Numbered from the stretch's first letter, positions 30,918 to 40,720 are shown. The stretch is DNA of 64,000 bases from JACQAP01 sp035548375 (GCA_035548375.1 DASZTG010000063.1:1-64000), one strand, 5' to 3'. Notes: generated from the sequence alone by a model not told the origin. Numbers and translations are program-made.

Positions 30918-33892
30918 GCGCGCTTGAGCCGCTTCAGGATTTCTTCTTCAGGGACTGGCCTGCCGATGAGGTAGCCCTGCGCCTGCTCGCAGCCCAGCGA
31001 ACGCAGCAGGTCGTACTGCGCCTGCGTCTCTATGCCTTCCGCGATGGTGTTCAGGCCAAGTGCCTTTGCCATGGAAATGATCGCGGTGGCGATCTCGACG
31101 TCGTCCTGCCGCTCGGTGATCGTGTTGATGAACGAACGGTCGATCTTGAGCGCATCGACCGGCAAGCGGGCCAGGTAGCTAAGCGACGAATACCCGGTGC
31201 CGAAATCGTCCACGGCGATGCTCGCTCCCGTGTCGCGCAATGCCTGCAGGATCTCGCGGCTGCGCTCGATGTCCTGCATGACCATGCTTTCCGTGATCTC
31301 GATGTCGACGGCGGCATTCGGCCCGTATTGCGACAACACCCGCCTTACATGCTCCACGAGGCCGTTCTGGCGCAGTTGTGCCTGCGAAACGTTGACGGCG
31401 ATGCGCGTCGGCCGGAATCCCGCCGCCCGCCACTTCGAGGAAACGTGCGCGGCCTCGGCCAGCGCCCAGGAGCCGACGTCCACGATCATGCCGGTCTCCT
31501 CGAGGATGGGGATGAAACGGTTGGGCGCCACCAGGCCGGTTTCCGGATCGTTCCAGCGCAGCAGCGCTTCCAGTCCGACGATCTCTCCGCTCGTGAGATC
31601 TATCTTCGGCTGGTAGTGCAGAACGTAGCGGTGTTCGTCGAGCGCCTGCCTGAGCTTGTTTTCGAGCGCCAGCCTCTCGGCCACATCGGCATTGATCTTC
31701 GGTGTGTAGTAGACCGTCGATTCGCCAGCCTGCTTTGCCCGGGCGAGGGCGGCCTCGGCGTTTCGCATCAGCGATTCCGGATCCTCCCCGTCCTGCGGGA
31801 AGATCGCCACGCCGCGCCGCGTGGAAATGCGCAATTCTCGTCCCTCTATGCTGAACGGATGCATGTGCAGGCGATTGCGTTCCTCGTCCACCAGGCGCGA
31901 AGCGTGCAGCTCGTCGTGGACGTCGGGCAGGATCACCGCGAAGCTGTTCATGCCGACGCGGCCGATGCGCTCGCCCTCGTGCGAATCGCGCAGGCGTTCC
32001 GCCACCGCCTTGAGCAGGCTGTCGCCCGCGCCGCGGCCCATGGAATCGTTGACGAAGCGGAACCTCTCGATGTCGAGGATCATGAGCGTGAGCTTCCTGC
32101 CGCCGCGCCTGACTTCGTGTGCGAACTGTTGCAGGCGCTCGAGCAGCAGCGTGCGGTTGGCGATGCCGGAAACGGTGTCGTAGAACGAGAGATAGTCGAT
32201 GCGATCCTGCTTTTCCATGCGTTCCAGCGCGATCGAGGCGTCAGCCGACAGGTCTCCGAGCAGCCGGATCTGGTCTTCGTTGAAGAAGTCCTTGTCCGCC
32301 GAGAACAGCACGCCGACGGCGGCGACGCGATTGCCCGACATGAAAGGCAGCGCGGCGGCCGCGCGGTAGCCGCGCTGCAGCGCCCGCTCCCGCCAGGCGG
32401 GGGGGGTGTTCGAGCGTTCAATGTCGTTGATGACCTGCTGGTTGATCTGGCGCACCGCGATCGCCGCCAGGGTTTCGCATTTCGACGACAACGGCGCAAT
32501 CGACAAGTCGAGGGACTCGAGGAAGCCGTCGATCGCGCCATGCGCGGCCACGGGCTGCAGGCGGGTGGCATTGTCGTCGACCAGCCCGGCCCACGCCATG
32601 CGCATGCCGCCCACCTCCACCGCGATCCTGCACAACTCCTGCATCAATTCGTCGCGGCGGCGCAAGCGGATGATCGCGGACGAGAAATCGCCGAGCACTT
32701 CACGTATGCGCGAAAGCCGCGACAGCTTCTGTTCCTGCAGGATGCGCTGCGTGACGTCGCGATCGGCACCGCGAAAACCGCGCAGCGAGCCGTCTTCGGC
32801 GAACAGCGGCATGCCGTTGCTTTCGAGCCACCGTACGCTGCCGTCGCGATGCCGCGCCTTCAACACGCTGCCTCGCCAACCCGAGCGCTCCGCCACGCGA
32901 GTGGACATTGCCGCCATCTGTTTGTCGCGCTCGCTATCGTCAAGGATCTCGAAGAAGGTTTTCCCGACCATGGCCTCAGGCTGATGGCCGAGGATGTGCA
33001 TCAGCGCGGGATTGTTGTAGGTCATGCGGAAATCCAGGTCGCATTCCCAGACGCGCTCCTCGGTGGTTTCGACGATGCCGCGAAAGCGCTCTTCGCTGAT
33101 CTTCAGCGCCTGTTCCATCTGCAGCCGGTCGGTAATGTCCAGCGCAATGCCGCCGAGCATCGCCACTTCGCCGTCGTTGTCGAGTATCGGGAACTTCGAG
33201 ACCAGGAAAAACCGGTCCGGTCCCCCGAACGTTACGCGCTCGACGATTCGATAAGGCCTCTTGTCGGCAATGACCTTGCGATCATTGGCGAGGATGGCGT
33301 CCAGATAATCCGGCGGATACAGCTTCGCGCTCGTCTGCCCCAGCACGCCGTCCGCGGCTTTGCCCGACGTGGCTTCGAAAGTCGGATTGACGAACACGAA
33401 CCGCCCCTCCCTGTCCTTGGCGAACGCGGACGCGGGCAGGTGATTCATGAACATCAGGAACTGGGCCTGCAGCGTCTTGGCGCGGTCCTCGGCCTGCTTC
33501 CTCGCCTTCTTTTCCTCGGCTTCCATGACCGCCCGATGCACGGCCGAGGGAAATCGCTTCAGGTTGGTCTTGAGGACATAGTCGGTCGCGCCGTTACGAA
33601 GCGCGTCGACCGCGTTCTGCTCGCCGATGGTGCCCGAGACGAAAATGAATGGGACGTCGGGGCAGATCTCGCGCGCGATGTCGAGCGCCGCCATGCCGGT
33701 GAACCGGGGAAGGGAAAAATCCGACAGGATGACGTCCGGGTTGAATTCCCCGAGCGCGCGACGAAAATCCGCCTCGGTCTCGACGATGTGCGCGTCGAAG
33801 GCGAGCCCGCTCTTGCGCAGCTCCCGGAACTCGAGCTCCGCGTCCATGGTGACGTCCTCCACCATCAGGATGCGCAAGGTCTTGTCAGGCAT
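30914..33892 (-). CDS. Response regulator REC-PAS-PAS-GAF-GGDEF-EAL protein
   Basis: A 992-residue signalling protein. Domains in order: receiver (1-125, phospho-acceptor Asp in DVILSDFSLP), PAS (about 145-255), PAS (about 275-385), GAF (about 400-545), GGDEF (about 570-725), EAL (740-985). The cyclase motif is degenerate, reading GMNSF where GGDEF is expected (near residue 647), so no c-di-GMP synthesis is likely. The EAL part is complete: EALLRW, DDFGTGYSSLSYLARLPVD and TIAEGIET. It is therefore probably a phosphodiesterase controlled by phosphorylation and ligands. It is the third gene of a unit with the kinase and small receiver upstream. Confidence 0.92.
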   Translation of the reverse strand: MPDKTLRILMVEDVTMDAELEFRELRKSGLAFDAHIVETEADFRRALGEFNPDVILSDFSLPRFTGMAALDIAREICPDVPFIFVSGTIGEQNAVDALRNGATDYVLKTNLKRFPSAVHRAVMEAEEKKARKQAEDRAKTLQAQFLMFMNHLPASAFAKDREGRFVFVNPTFEATSGKAADGVLGQTSAKLYPPDYLDAILANDRKVIADKRPYRIVERVTFGGPDRFFLVSKFPILDNDGEVAMLGGIALDITDRLQMEQALKISEERFRGIVETTEERVWECDLDFRMTYNNPALMHILGHQPEAMVGKTFFEILDDSERDKQMAAMSTRVAERSGWRGSVLKARHRDGSVRWLESNGMPLFAEDGSLRGFRGADRDVTQRILQEQKLSRLSRIREVLGDFSSAIIRLRRRDELMQELCRIAVEVGGMRMAWAGLVDDNATRLQPVAAHGAIDGFLESLDLSIAPLSSKCETLAAIAVRQINQQVINDIERSNTPPAWRERALQRGYRAAAALPFMSGNRVAAVGVLFSADKDFFNEDQIRLLGDLSADASIALERMEKQDRIDYLSFYDTVSGIANRTLLLERLQQFAHEVRRGGRKLTLMILDIERFRFVNDSMGRGAGDSLLKAVAERLRDSHEGERIGRVGMNSFAVILPDVHDELHASRLVDEERNRLHMHPFSIEGRELRISTRRGVAIFPQDGEDPESLMRNAEAALARAKQAGESTVYYTPKINADVAERLALENKLRQALDEHRYVLHYQPKIDLTSGEIVGLEALLRWNDPETGLVAPNRFIPILEETGMIVDVGSWALAEAAHVSSKWRAAGFRPTRIAVNVSQAQLRQNGLVEHVRRVLSQYGPNAAVDIEITESMVMQDIERSREILQALRDTGASIAVDDFGTGYSSLSYLARLPVDALKIDRSFINTITERQDDVEIATAIISMAKALGLNTIAEGIETQAQYDLLRSLGCEQAQGYLIGRPVPEEEILKRLKRA

Positions 33893-33932
33893 GCTTCAAG
33901 CCACCCCCGGCGAAACGGTTCTCATGGCGGGC

Positions 33933-34379
33933 TCACACTGCCTGCGGCACCTTGTTCACCAGCGACCAGTAGAGCCCGACCTGGGAAACCATGTCGAGGA
34001 ACTTGTCGAAGTCGACGGGCTTCACGATGTAGCTGTTGACGCCGAGCTGGTAGCTTTCGACGATGTCGCGCTCCTCATGGGAAGAGGTCAGCATCACCAC
34101 CGGGACCGTCTTCGTGCGCGCGTCGGATTTGAGGTTGCGCAGCACCTCGATGCCGTCGACCTTGGGCAGCTTCAGGTCGAGCAGCACCAGCTTCGGCGCG
34201 AGGTTGACGCGATTCGCGTACTGTCCCTTGCAGAAGATGAAGTCGAGCGCCTCCACGCCGTCCTTCACCCAGACCAGGTTGTTGGCGAGGTTCTTCTTGC
34301 GCAGCGCGCGCATGGTCAGCTCCGCGTCCGTCGGGTTGTCCTCGACCAGCAGTATTTCCACGTTCTCAAATGCGCTCAA
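33933..34379 (-). CDS. Rcp-type single-domain response regulator
   Basis: A 148-residue receiver-only protein. LLVEDNPTDAELTMRALRKK gives the acidic pocket, LVLLDLKLPKVDG the phospho-acceptor Asp, MLTSS the Thr switch and SYIVKPVDFD the Lys. The features DNPTDAE and GQYANR match Rcp1-like receivers that pair with phytochrome-type PAS kinases. It overlaps the upstream kinase gene by 14 bases (translational coupling) and precedes the REC-GGDEF-EAL gene by 40 bp. It is probably a phosphate shuttle between kinase and output. Confidence 0.94.
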   Translation of the reverse strand: MSAFENVEILLVEDNPTDAELTMRALRKKNLANNLVWVKDGVEALDFIFCKGQYANRVNLAPKLVLLDLKLPKVDGIEVLRNLKSDARTKTVPVVMLTSSHEERDIVESYQLGVNSYIVKPVDFDKFLDMVSQVGLYWSLVNKVPQAV

Positions 34380-36537
34380 GCTCGCCTCCCGCTGGCAAGG
34401 TGAAATAGAAAGTTGCGCCCTTGTCGATTTCCGCTTCCGCCCAGACCCTGCCGCCGTGGCGCGTGACCAGGCGGTGGACGATGGCGAGGCCGACGCCGGT
34501 GCCGGCGAATTCCTCGATGCGGTGCAGGCGCTGGAAGACGCCGAACAGCTTGTCGTAGTAGCGCATGTCGAAGCCCACGCCGTTGTCCTTGACGAAGTAA
34601 GTCACGAACTCGTCCTCGTCCGTCCGCTGCCGGAATCCGACTTCGACGCGCGGCGCATCGCGCTTGCCGCTGTACTTTACGGCGTTGGAAAGCAGGTTGA
34701 TCCAGACCTGCTTGAGAAGTACCGGATCGCCCATCGCGCCGGGCAGCGCCGCGACGGCTATCTCCGGCCTCGGTCCCGCCCCGCCGCTGGTGAGCGCATC
34801 GGCCAAGGATGCATTGGCCAGCGCCGTCATGTCGACCGGCTGGATGGACAACGCCTGGCGCCCGAGCCGGGAGAAGGCCAGCAGGTCGTCGATCAGCATG
34901 CCCATGCGCTGGCTGTTCTCGCGTATAACGGCAAGAAGCCGGCGGCCTTCATCGTCGAATTGCTGGCCGTAGTCCTCCTCGAATATCCTGCTGAACCCGT
35001 CGATCGCCCGCAGCGGCGCCCGCAGGTCGTGGGAAACGGAGTAGGTAAAGCTTTCCAGCTCCTTGTTGGCCGCTTCAAGCTGGTTGGCCCGCATTTCGAG
35101 GTTTGCATTCAGCGCGCGGATGGCCTCCTCTGCGCGCTTCTGCTCGGTGATGTCCTCGGAAATGCCGAGCAGGTATTGCGGCTCGCCAGAGGCATCGCGC
35201 AGGCCGATCTTGCGCGTGCGCAGGATCAGCGTCGTTTCCGGCGTCGTGAGGATTTCCTCGGGGATATCGACGATGCCCTGCTGGGCCAGCACTTCGCGAT
35301 CCTTGGCGACGAAGAAATCCGCCTGCTCCCTGGGAAACAGGTCGTGGTCGCTCTTGCCTATGAGGGCCTCGCGCGACATGCCAAGGAGCTTTTCCTCCGC
35401 GCGGTTGATGCGGGCGAAGCGCAGTGTCTGCGCCTCCTTGACGAAGATCATGCTGGGAATGTTCTCGACCACCGCGTCGAGGAACACGTTCGCGTGCTCG
35501 AGACGGGTGCGCGCGTCGCGCAACGCGCTGATGTCGAACATGGTCGTGCGGCTCATCAGGAAGTTACCGTTCGCATCCAGCAGCGGCAGGGCATTGACGG
35601 ACACCGGAAACGTGCGGCCGTCCTTGCGCACGAGTTCGTATTCCAGGTTCGTCGTGTCGCCGCCTTGAACCAGCCGCGGGAAATTGTCGAGGACCGTCTG
35701 CCGGTATGCCGGCGCGACGATGTCGATGAACTTCTTCCTGCCTATGAGTTCTTCCCGCGAGTACCCGAGCCAGTTAAGTTCCGTGTCGTTGATGCGCACG
35801 AAATATCCGTCCTTGTCCACGGAGTGATAGCCGCAGGGCGCGCCGTTATAGAGGCTTTCGGTTTCCGCGGCGGCGGCTTGCGCGGCGTGCTCCGCGCGCG
35901 CCCGCTGGTCGATTTCCCGGCGCAGGACGACGAAGGCTAGCACCAGCATCGCCACGCTGGTAACCGTTCCGGCGACGATGATGGTCGTGGCAGCCGCGGC
36001 GCTGCGCCTGGAATCCCGGGCCCGCTCGAGCAGGAGCGCTTCCTCGCGCAAGCGCATTTCGTCGGCGATATTGCGAATCCGGTCCATCGTGGCCTTGCTG
36101 GCGGAAATATGCGCTTTGACTTTGTCCGGGACCGCGGCGTGCAGCGAGCCGGACATGCCGAGGAAATCGGCTGTTTGCTGCAGTCGCTTGTCTATCTGGC
36201 CGTGTAACTCCTGGACAGCCTTCTGCTGAACGGCGTTGTCGGCGGTGAGTTGCCGCAGGTGCGCAAGGCGTCCGGGTATTTGCGCCAGCGCCTGTGTGTA
36301 AGGCGCAAGAAAGGCGTCGTCGCCGGAAATCAAATAGCCGCGCACGCCGGTTTCCACGTCCTTCAGGTCCGAAAGTATCGCCTCGGCGGTGCGCAGTACC
36401 TCCTGCGAATGATCCACCCACTGAGCGCGATCGACGAAGCCCTCAAGGCTACGGTAGGAAACCGCAGACATGGTCGCCAGTATCGCGAGGGCCGCGCCGA
36501 AGGCGATGACGGGAATCCGGCCACTCGGCGCGCTCAT
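34366..36537 (-). CDS. CHASE3-PAS-PAS sensor histidine kinase
   Basis: A 723-residue membrane kinase. The first helix (IPVIAFGAALAILATMSAVS) and a second near 185-205 flank a CHASE3 sensor (LSDLKDVETGVRGYLISGDD). Two PAS regions follow (about 225-480), then a DHp domain with the phospho-His in SYSVSHDLRAPLRAIDGFSR. The ATP domain has an N-box (INLLSNAVKYSGKRD) and G-boxes (DNGVGFDMRYYDKLF, GTGVGLAIVHRLV). The start at 36537 gives a proper N-terminal signal anchor. It is first in a three-gene unit with the Rcp-type receiver and REC-GGDEF-EAL protein. Confidence 0.94.
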   Translation of the reverse strand: MSAPSGRIPVIAFGAALAILATMSAVSYRSLEGFVDRAQWVDHSQEVLRTAEAILSDLKDVETGVRGYLISGDDAFLAPYTQALAQIPGRLAHLRQLTADNAVQQKAVQELHGQIDKRLQQTADFLGMSGSLHAAVPDKVKAHISASKATMDRIRNIADEMRLREEALLLERARDSRRSAAAATTIIVAGTVTSVAMLVLAFVVLRREIDQRARAEHAAQAAAAETESLYNGAPCGYHSVDKDGYFVRINDTELNWLGYSREELIGRKKFIDIVAPAYRQTVLDNFPRLVQGGDTTNLEYELVRKDGRTFPVSVNALPLLDANGNFLMSRTTMFDISALRDARTRLEHANVFLDAVVENIPSMIFVKEAQTLRFARINRAEEKLLGMSREALIGKSDHDLFPREQADFFVAKDREVLAQQGIVDIPEEILTTPETTLILRTRKIGLRDASGEPQYLLGISEDITEQKRAEEAIRALNANLEMRANQLEAANKELESFTYSVSHDLRAPLRAIDGFSRIFEEDYGQQFDDEGRRLLAVIRENSQRMGMLIDDLLAFSRLGRQALSIQPVDMTALANASLADALTSGGAGPRPEIAVAALPGAMGDPVLLKQVWINLLSNAVKYSGKRDAPRVEVGFRQRTDEDEFVTYFVKDNGVGFDMRYYDKLFGVFQRLHRIEEFAGTGVGLAIVHRLVTRHGGRVWAEAEIDKGATFYFTLPAGGELERI

Positions 36538-36850
36538 GCGAAAACGGCCGTGGCGATCAGGCGATTCAGACCGCGATGGAGAAATTTGTGGAAATGCGCG
36601 ATGGGGCGTCCCGCTGGTGCATCGCAATCAACAAATATGCGGCGTCGAACAGTCCGTGCCCATGCATAAACCCTGCGAATCTGCTGATTGGACGATCTTG
36701 GTCCTTGATTCGACGCCGTATTCTTTTGGAATCTTTCGGTTGCCATCGATATGCAGCATTCGTTAACGCTATCCTCGCTGCAATCAGTGGTTGTCCGACA
36801 GTCTTGTAGGCATTTGTCCTACAACTCGCGTCGGACGCCGGTGAAAAATT
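36538..36850. other. Noncoding region between kinase and NarL-type regulator
   Basis: A 313-base stretch without a credible gene. The end towards the kinase is more AT-rich and can hold its leftward promoter. Near 36793-36836 lies a nested inverted repeat, listed separately. No terminator is evident after the regulator gene. Confidence 0.6.
36793..36836. promoter_or_regulatory. Nested inverted repeat with TGTAGGACA motif
   Basis: TTGTAGG (36804-36810) and CCTACAA (36818-36824) are exact arms with a 7-base loop. Outer arms GTCCGAC (36793-36799) and GTCGGAC (36830-36836) are also complementary. It lies about 260 bp upstream of the CHASE3 kinase and 15-60 bp behind the NarL regulator stop. It may be a NarL-type operator or an mRNA hairpin terminating the regulator. 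The sequence TGTAGGACA recurs before the first GGDEF gene (40721). Confidence 0.5.
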
Positions 36851-37483
36851 TCAATAGATCAGGTTGTTGACGACAGCATAGTGCGTCAGCTCGGCGTTAT
36901 GCCGCAAATGCAGCTTCTGCAGGACCCGCGTGCGATAGGTGCTGACCGTCTTTACGCTGAGTGCCAGGTCCCTGGCGATTTCCCCGACGGTCTTGCCTGA
37001 GGCAATCAGGCGCATGACTTCGAATTCGCGATCGGACAATGTTTCGTGCACCGACTGCGCCGGGCTGCGGTTCCAGTCCTGTGCGATGCATTCGGCCACC
37101 TCCGGCGTGATATAGCGCAATCCGGACGTCACCCTGCGCACCGCCTCCAGCAATTGGTCCGGGGCGCTCTCCTTGGTCAGGTAACCGGCGCCGCCCGCCC
37201 TAAGCACGCGCAACGCATATTGGTCCACCGGGTACATGCTGAGCACGAGGACGGGAAGGGTGGGGCGTGCCTTCTTGATTGCCTTGAGCACTTCGAGGCC
37301 GCTGCGATCCGGAAGGCTGATGTCGAGCATCACGATGTCCCAGTCGCGCGACATCACCAACTCCAGCGCCTCCAGGCCATTCGAGGCTTCGCCGACGTCG
37401 ATCGGTTGCGATGTCTCGGAAAGTATGCGGCGCAACCCCGCCCGCGTGATGGTGTGATCGTCGACTATGAGGGCGCTCGTCAT
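36851..37483 (-). CDS. NarL/FixJ-type response regulator
   Basis: A 210-residue two-domain regulator. The receiver has DDHTITRAGLRRIL, the Asp in DIVMLDISLPDRSG, and Lys in GYLTKESAPDQLLEAV. The C-terminal LuxR-type HTH (LSDREFEVMRLIASGKTVGE, VKTVSTYRTRVLQKL) spans about residues 145-205. It starts 4 bp after the kinase gene, so the pair forms one two-component system. A direct-repeat or palindrome with TGTAGGACA nearby is a candidate target site. Confidence 0.96.
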   Translation of the reverse strand: MTSALIVDDHTITRAGLRRILSETSQPIDVGEASNGLEALELVMSRDWDIVMLDISLPDRSGLEVLKAIKKARPTLPVLVLSMYPVDQYALRVLRAGGAGYLTKESAPDQLLEAVRRVTSGLRYITPEVAECIAQDWNRSPAQSVHETLSDREFEVMRLIASGKTVGEIARDLALSVKTVSTYRTRVLQKLHLRHNAELTHYAVVNNLIY

Positions 37484-37487
37484 GGCG

Positions 37488-39098
37488 TCAAACTGCCTCG
37501 CGATCGCGTTTCATGCGCTTTACGGACTTGACGCGTGCCGGAAATTTCACCAGTACCGTAGTTCCGCCGCCAGCCGTTTGCTCGAACCTCACGTCGCCAC
37601 CGAAACTGCGCGCTCGTTCGCGCATCCCCTGTATGCCGCATGCGTCGGGCTCCACGATTTTGCCCGGCGGCAGGCCGATCCCGTTGTCCTGGATGCCCAG
37701 CATTATGCCAGCGCGATCGGGGCGCAGTTCCACCTTGACCCTGCTCGCCTTCGCGTGCCTCGCGATGTTCGTGAGCGCCTCCTGGAAAATCCGGAATACA
37801 GCCGTCTGTGCGTCATTGGCCAGCACGATGCCATCCGGCGCCGGATCGATCTGGCAGGGAATGTTGAAGTTCAGCTCGAATTCCTGCAACTGCCATTGCA
37901 GCGCCGCCCACAGGCCGAGATGGTCGAGAATGCTCGGGCGCAATTCCGTGGCGATCCTCTTCACGGTCTGGATTGCGGAATCGACCAGTTCCACGGCTTC
38001 GCGAAGCTTGTCCCCGCGCGGCACCTGGTTGTCCGCGAGCGTTTTCGCAAACCAGTGCAGGTCCATTTTCGCCGCCGTCAGGGTGGCACCCAGTTCATCG
38101 TGGATTTCCCTGGCCACCGCCGCGCGTTCCGATTCGCGCGCCGATTGCAGGTGCGCAGACAGCTTGCGCAGTTTTTCGCGCGAGCCCCGCAGTGCCTTTT
38201 CCACGTGCTTGCGTTCCTCGATCTCGTCTCGCAACGCGGTGTTCGCGTTCAGCAGGTCTTCGGTGCGAAGCCGCACCGCCTCGGCAAGCCGCAACTGGGA
38301 TTGCTCGAGCACGGCACGCGCCTCCTTCTGGTCGTGGATGTCGGTGGTCGTGCCGACCCAGCGCTGGATTTCGCCGGCTCCGTCGCGTACGGGAAGGCTG
38401 CGGGAGAGATGCCACCGGTACTCGAGGCTCGATTTCGCGCGCAGCCGCAGTTCCGCTTCATAAGGTTCACCGGATTCGAGGCTGCGTTTCCAGCGCGTGA
38501 GAATTTCCGGCAAATCGTCCGGATGGACGAACGACTGCCAGTTCGAGCCCGACACGTCTTCTATGCCGAGGTCCAGGCACTGCAGCAGGCGCCGGTTCGC
38601 GAAGTCGATGTTTCCGTCCGGACGAGCCGTCCAGGCCAGGTTCGGGCTGGTCTCGAATAGCTGCAGGAAATAATCGCGTTCGGCCTGTACGCGTCGATGT
38701 TCCGCGTCGTTTCGCAGGCGTTGCATCTGGTCGTTCTGCAGCGCCTTGCGCTCCGCGATATCGCGCAGGATGACGTGCGCCGCAGGCCGGTCCTGGAAAC
38801 GGAAAAGGGTGGCCATGGCTTCGACGTCGACGATGCCACCATCGACGCGCAGCATCTTGAATTCCTGGGGAGGCAGCGGACCGCCGCCGTCCAGCAGCGT
38901 CTGCATCCGCTGCTTTGCGGTCGAGACGTAGTCAGGGTGGACGAACTCGTAAACGATGCGGCCGACCAGCTGTTCAGGAGCTTCGACGCCGAAGAGCCGC
39001 GCGGACGCGCGGTTGGCAAAAACAAAGCGGCCATCGCACCAGACATAGATGGCATCCTGGGACATCTCTACAACATCGCGATACCAGTGCTCGCTCAT
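37488..39098 (-). CDS. Cytoplasmic PAS sensor histidine kinase (HisKA_3)
   Basis: A 536-residue kinase with no membrane helix. PAS modules occupy about residues 5-125, 140-260 and a coiled segment to 320. The HisKA_3 dimerisation domain has the phospho-His in VAREIHDELGATLTAAKMDL, and the ATPase domain has FRIFQEALTNIARHAKASRV and DNGIGLPPG. It is the partner of the NarL-type regulator 4 bp downstream. The ATG at 39098 is preferred over an upstream GTG at 39137. It probably senses a cytoplasmic signal such as redox or a small ligand through PAS. Confidence 0.94.
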   Translation of the reverse strand: MSEHWYRDVVEMSQDAIYVWCDGRFVFANRASARLFGVEAPEQLVGRIVYEFVHPDYVSTAKQRMQTLLDGGGPLPPQEFKMLRVDGGIVDVEAMATLFRFQDRPAAHVILRDIAERKALQNDQMQRLRNDAEHRRVQAERDYFLQLFETSPNLAWTARPDGNIDFANRRLLQCLDLGIEDVSGSNWQSFVHPDDLPEILTRWKRSLESGEPYEAELRLRAKSSLEYRWHLSRSLPVRDGAGEIQRWVGTTTDIHDQKEARAVLEQSQLRLAEAVRLRTEDLLNANTALRDEIEERKHVEKALRGSREKLRKLSAHLQSARESERAAVAREIHDELGATLTAAKMDLHWFAKTLADNQVPRGDKLREAVELVDSAIQTVKRIATELRPSILDHLGLWAALQWQLQEFELNFNIPCQIDPAPDGIVLANDAQTAVFRIFQEALTNIARHAKASRVKVELRPDRAGIMLGIQDNGIGLPPGKIVEPDACGIQGMRERARSFGGDVRFEQTAGGGTTVLVKFPARVKSVKRMKRDREAV

Positions 39099-39157
39099 CC
39101 GCAACCTCTTGTCGTCGCACTCCGGTTCCGCGTGCACCGACCCCGGGGCCGGCGAGG

Positions 39158-40678
39158 TCAGGATTTCATTGTGTCATCGTAGAACCGGTAGGTATTCCTG
39201 CCCGACTGCTTGGCATGATACATCGCCTTGTCGGCGATACGGATCAGGGTGCTGGCGTCACCCGCGTGGTCCGGAAAAATGCTGACGCCGAGGCTGGGAG
39301 AAATGCGCAGCCTGTCCCCGGAGATGAAGAAGTCCTCGTCCAGCGCGCGCAGCAGCTTCTGGGCGATGGTCGTGGCGTCCTCGCTGTGGCGCAGCTCGGG
39401 CAAGACCATGACGAACTCGTCGCCGCCCAGCCGGGAAACGGTGTCCACCTCGCGCAGCGCGCCGCGTATGCGCTCGGCCACCTGCTGCAGCAGCATGTCG
39501 CCGACATGGTGGCCCAGGGTGTCGTTGATTTCCTTGAAATGGTCGAGGTCCATGAAGATGACGGACGTCTTCGAGTGGTTGCGCTGGGAAATCGCCAGCG
39601 CCTGCTCGAGGCGGTCCATCAGCAGGATGCGATTCGGCAGGTTCGTCAGGGAATCGAAGTGCGCCATGCGCCGGATCTGCTCTTCCATGGTGCGGCGCGC
39701 GGTGATGTCGATGAATGCGCCCACCGAGCCGTAAACCCTGCCGCTGGCGTCGCGCAGCGGTGCGGCATTGCCTATCAGATGGCGAATGCTGCCGTCGTCG
39801 AAGACGATGTCCTGCTCGAAGTCCCGTACCTCGATGCCGCGGAAGGCCGCCATTTGCACCGGCAGCTCGTGCGCTTCCAGCACGCGGCCGTTGCGAAACA
39901 TGCGGAACGTCGGCTGCTGGCCGGATTCCTCGTCCGCCACGGCGAGATTGCTGCCTTGCGGCAGCTTCATGAGGTCATATGCCATCCGGTTGCCGGTGAT
40001 GGACCGGCACTCCGGGTCGTTCGCGATGCAGACGGCCGCGGGCACCGCGTCTAGCACGATGCGCAGCTCGGCCGCGCGCTGGCGCTGCTTGCGCTCGCTT
40101 TCCATGAGCGCGCGTTCCATGCGCTTGCGGTCGGTGATGTCGTTGACCACGACCGACAGGCGCACCACCTTGTCGTTTTCGACCACGGGGGAAAAACTTA
40201 CCGCCACGTCGACGAACTTGCCGTCCTTGTGCTGCCAGACCGTTTCCCGGTTCAGGGTGGACTTGCCTTCGATCACGTGCAGCATGATCTTGGCATCCTC
40301 GGCCTTCAGGAATTCCGGAATCAGGCAGGCGCGGCTGCTGCCGATCATTTCTGCGGCGGTATAGCCGAATATGCGTTCGGCGCCCTTGTTCCAGGTAAGC
40401 AGGACCCCGTTCCAGGTCTCGCTCAGGATCCCGGCATCGGCGGATTCGACAACCGCGGCAAGCAGTTGCGGATGGCCGGCAAGGTCGGATCGTGTTTCGC
40501 GGTGCTTGGCTTGCTGGGCGGCGTACGCCGATTCAAGCTTGGAAGGCTGGTCCGCCCCGACGGATTGCAATTGCTGGCGCACGCGCTTCTCCGCAAGCGA
40601 CGCCTGCAGGGCACGAACGATTTCCACCAACTCCGGACTCAGGTCGGAGTGGTCCCGTGCAGTATTCTTGTTGGGCAC
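39158..40678 (-). CDS. PAS-PAS diguanylate cyclase (first of tandem pair)
   Basis: A 506-residue protein: N-terminal coiled segment (LVEIVRALQASLAEKRV), PAS (about 80-200), PAS (about 215-330), GGDEF (about 345-505). The cyclase motif is intact (RLGGDEFVMVL, near residue 418), and the inhibitory I-site REVD lies exactly five residues upstream. It should make c-di-GMP with product feedback. The start is a GTG at 40678 chosen for the strong AAGGGAGG ribosome site just upstream; an earlier ATG at 40714 is less likely. The second cyclase upstream is a close paralogue, with shared segments such as LTWNKGAER and NRILLMDR. Confidence 0.94.
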   Translation of the reverse strand: MPNKNTARDHSDLSPELVEIVRALQASLAEKRVRQQLQSVGADQPSKLESAYAAQQAKHRETRSDLAGHPQLLAAVVESADAGILSETWNGVLLTWNKGAERIFGYTAAEMIGSSRACLIPEFLKAEDAKIMLHVIEGKSTLNRETVWQHKDGKFVDVAVSFSPVVENDKVVRLSVVVNDITDRKRMERALMESERKQRQRAAELRIVLDAVPAAVCIANDPECRSITGNRMAYDLMKLPQGSNLAVADEESGQQPTFRMFRNGRVLEAHELPVQMAAFRGIEVRDFEQDIVFDDGSIRHLIGNAAPLRDASGRVYGSVGAFIDITARRTMEEQIRRMAHFDSLTNLPNRILLMDRLEQALAISQRNHSKTSVIFMDLDHFKEINDTLGHHVGDMLLQQVAERIRGALREVDTVSRLGGDEFVMVLPELRHSEDATTIAQKLLRALDEDFFISGDRLRISPSLGVSIFPDHAGDASTLIRIADKAMYHAKQSGRNTYRFYDDTMKS

Positions 40679-40720
40679 GTCGGCCTCCCTTAACAGCCGG
40701 CTGCTTTGATCCATCGTAGA

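Noticed and set aside
31328..34039. A 900-codon open frame antisense to the REC-PAS-GAF-GGDEF-EAL gene
   Set aside because: The real gene on the minus strand shows six clear domains; the antisense product is composition-driven and has none.
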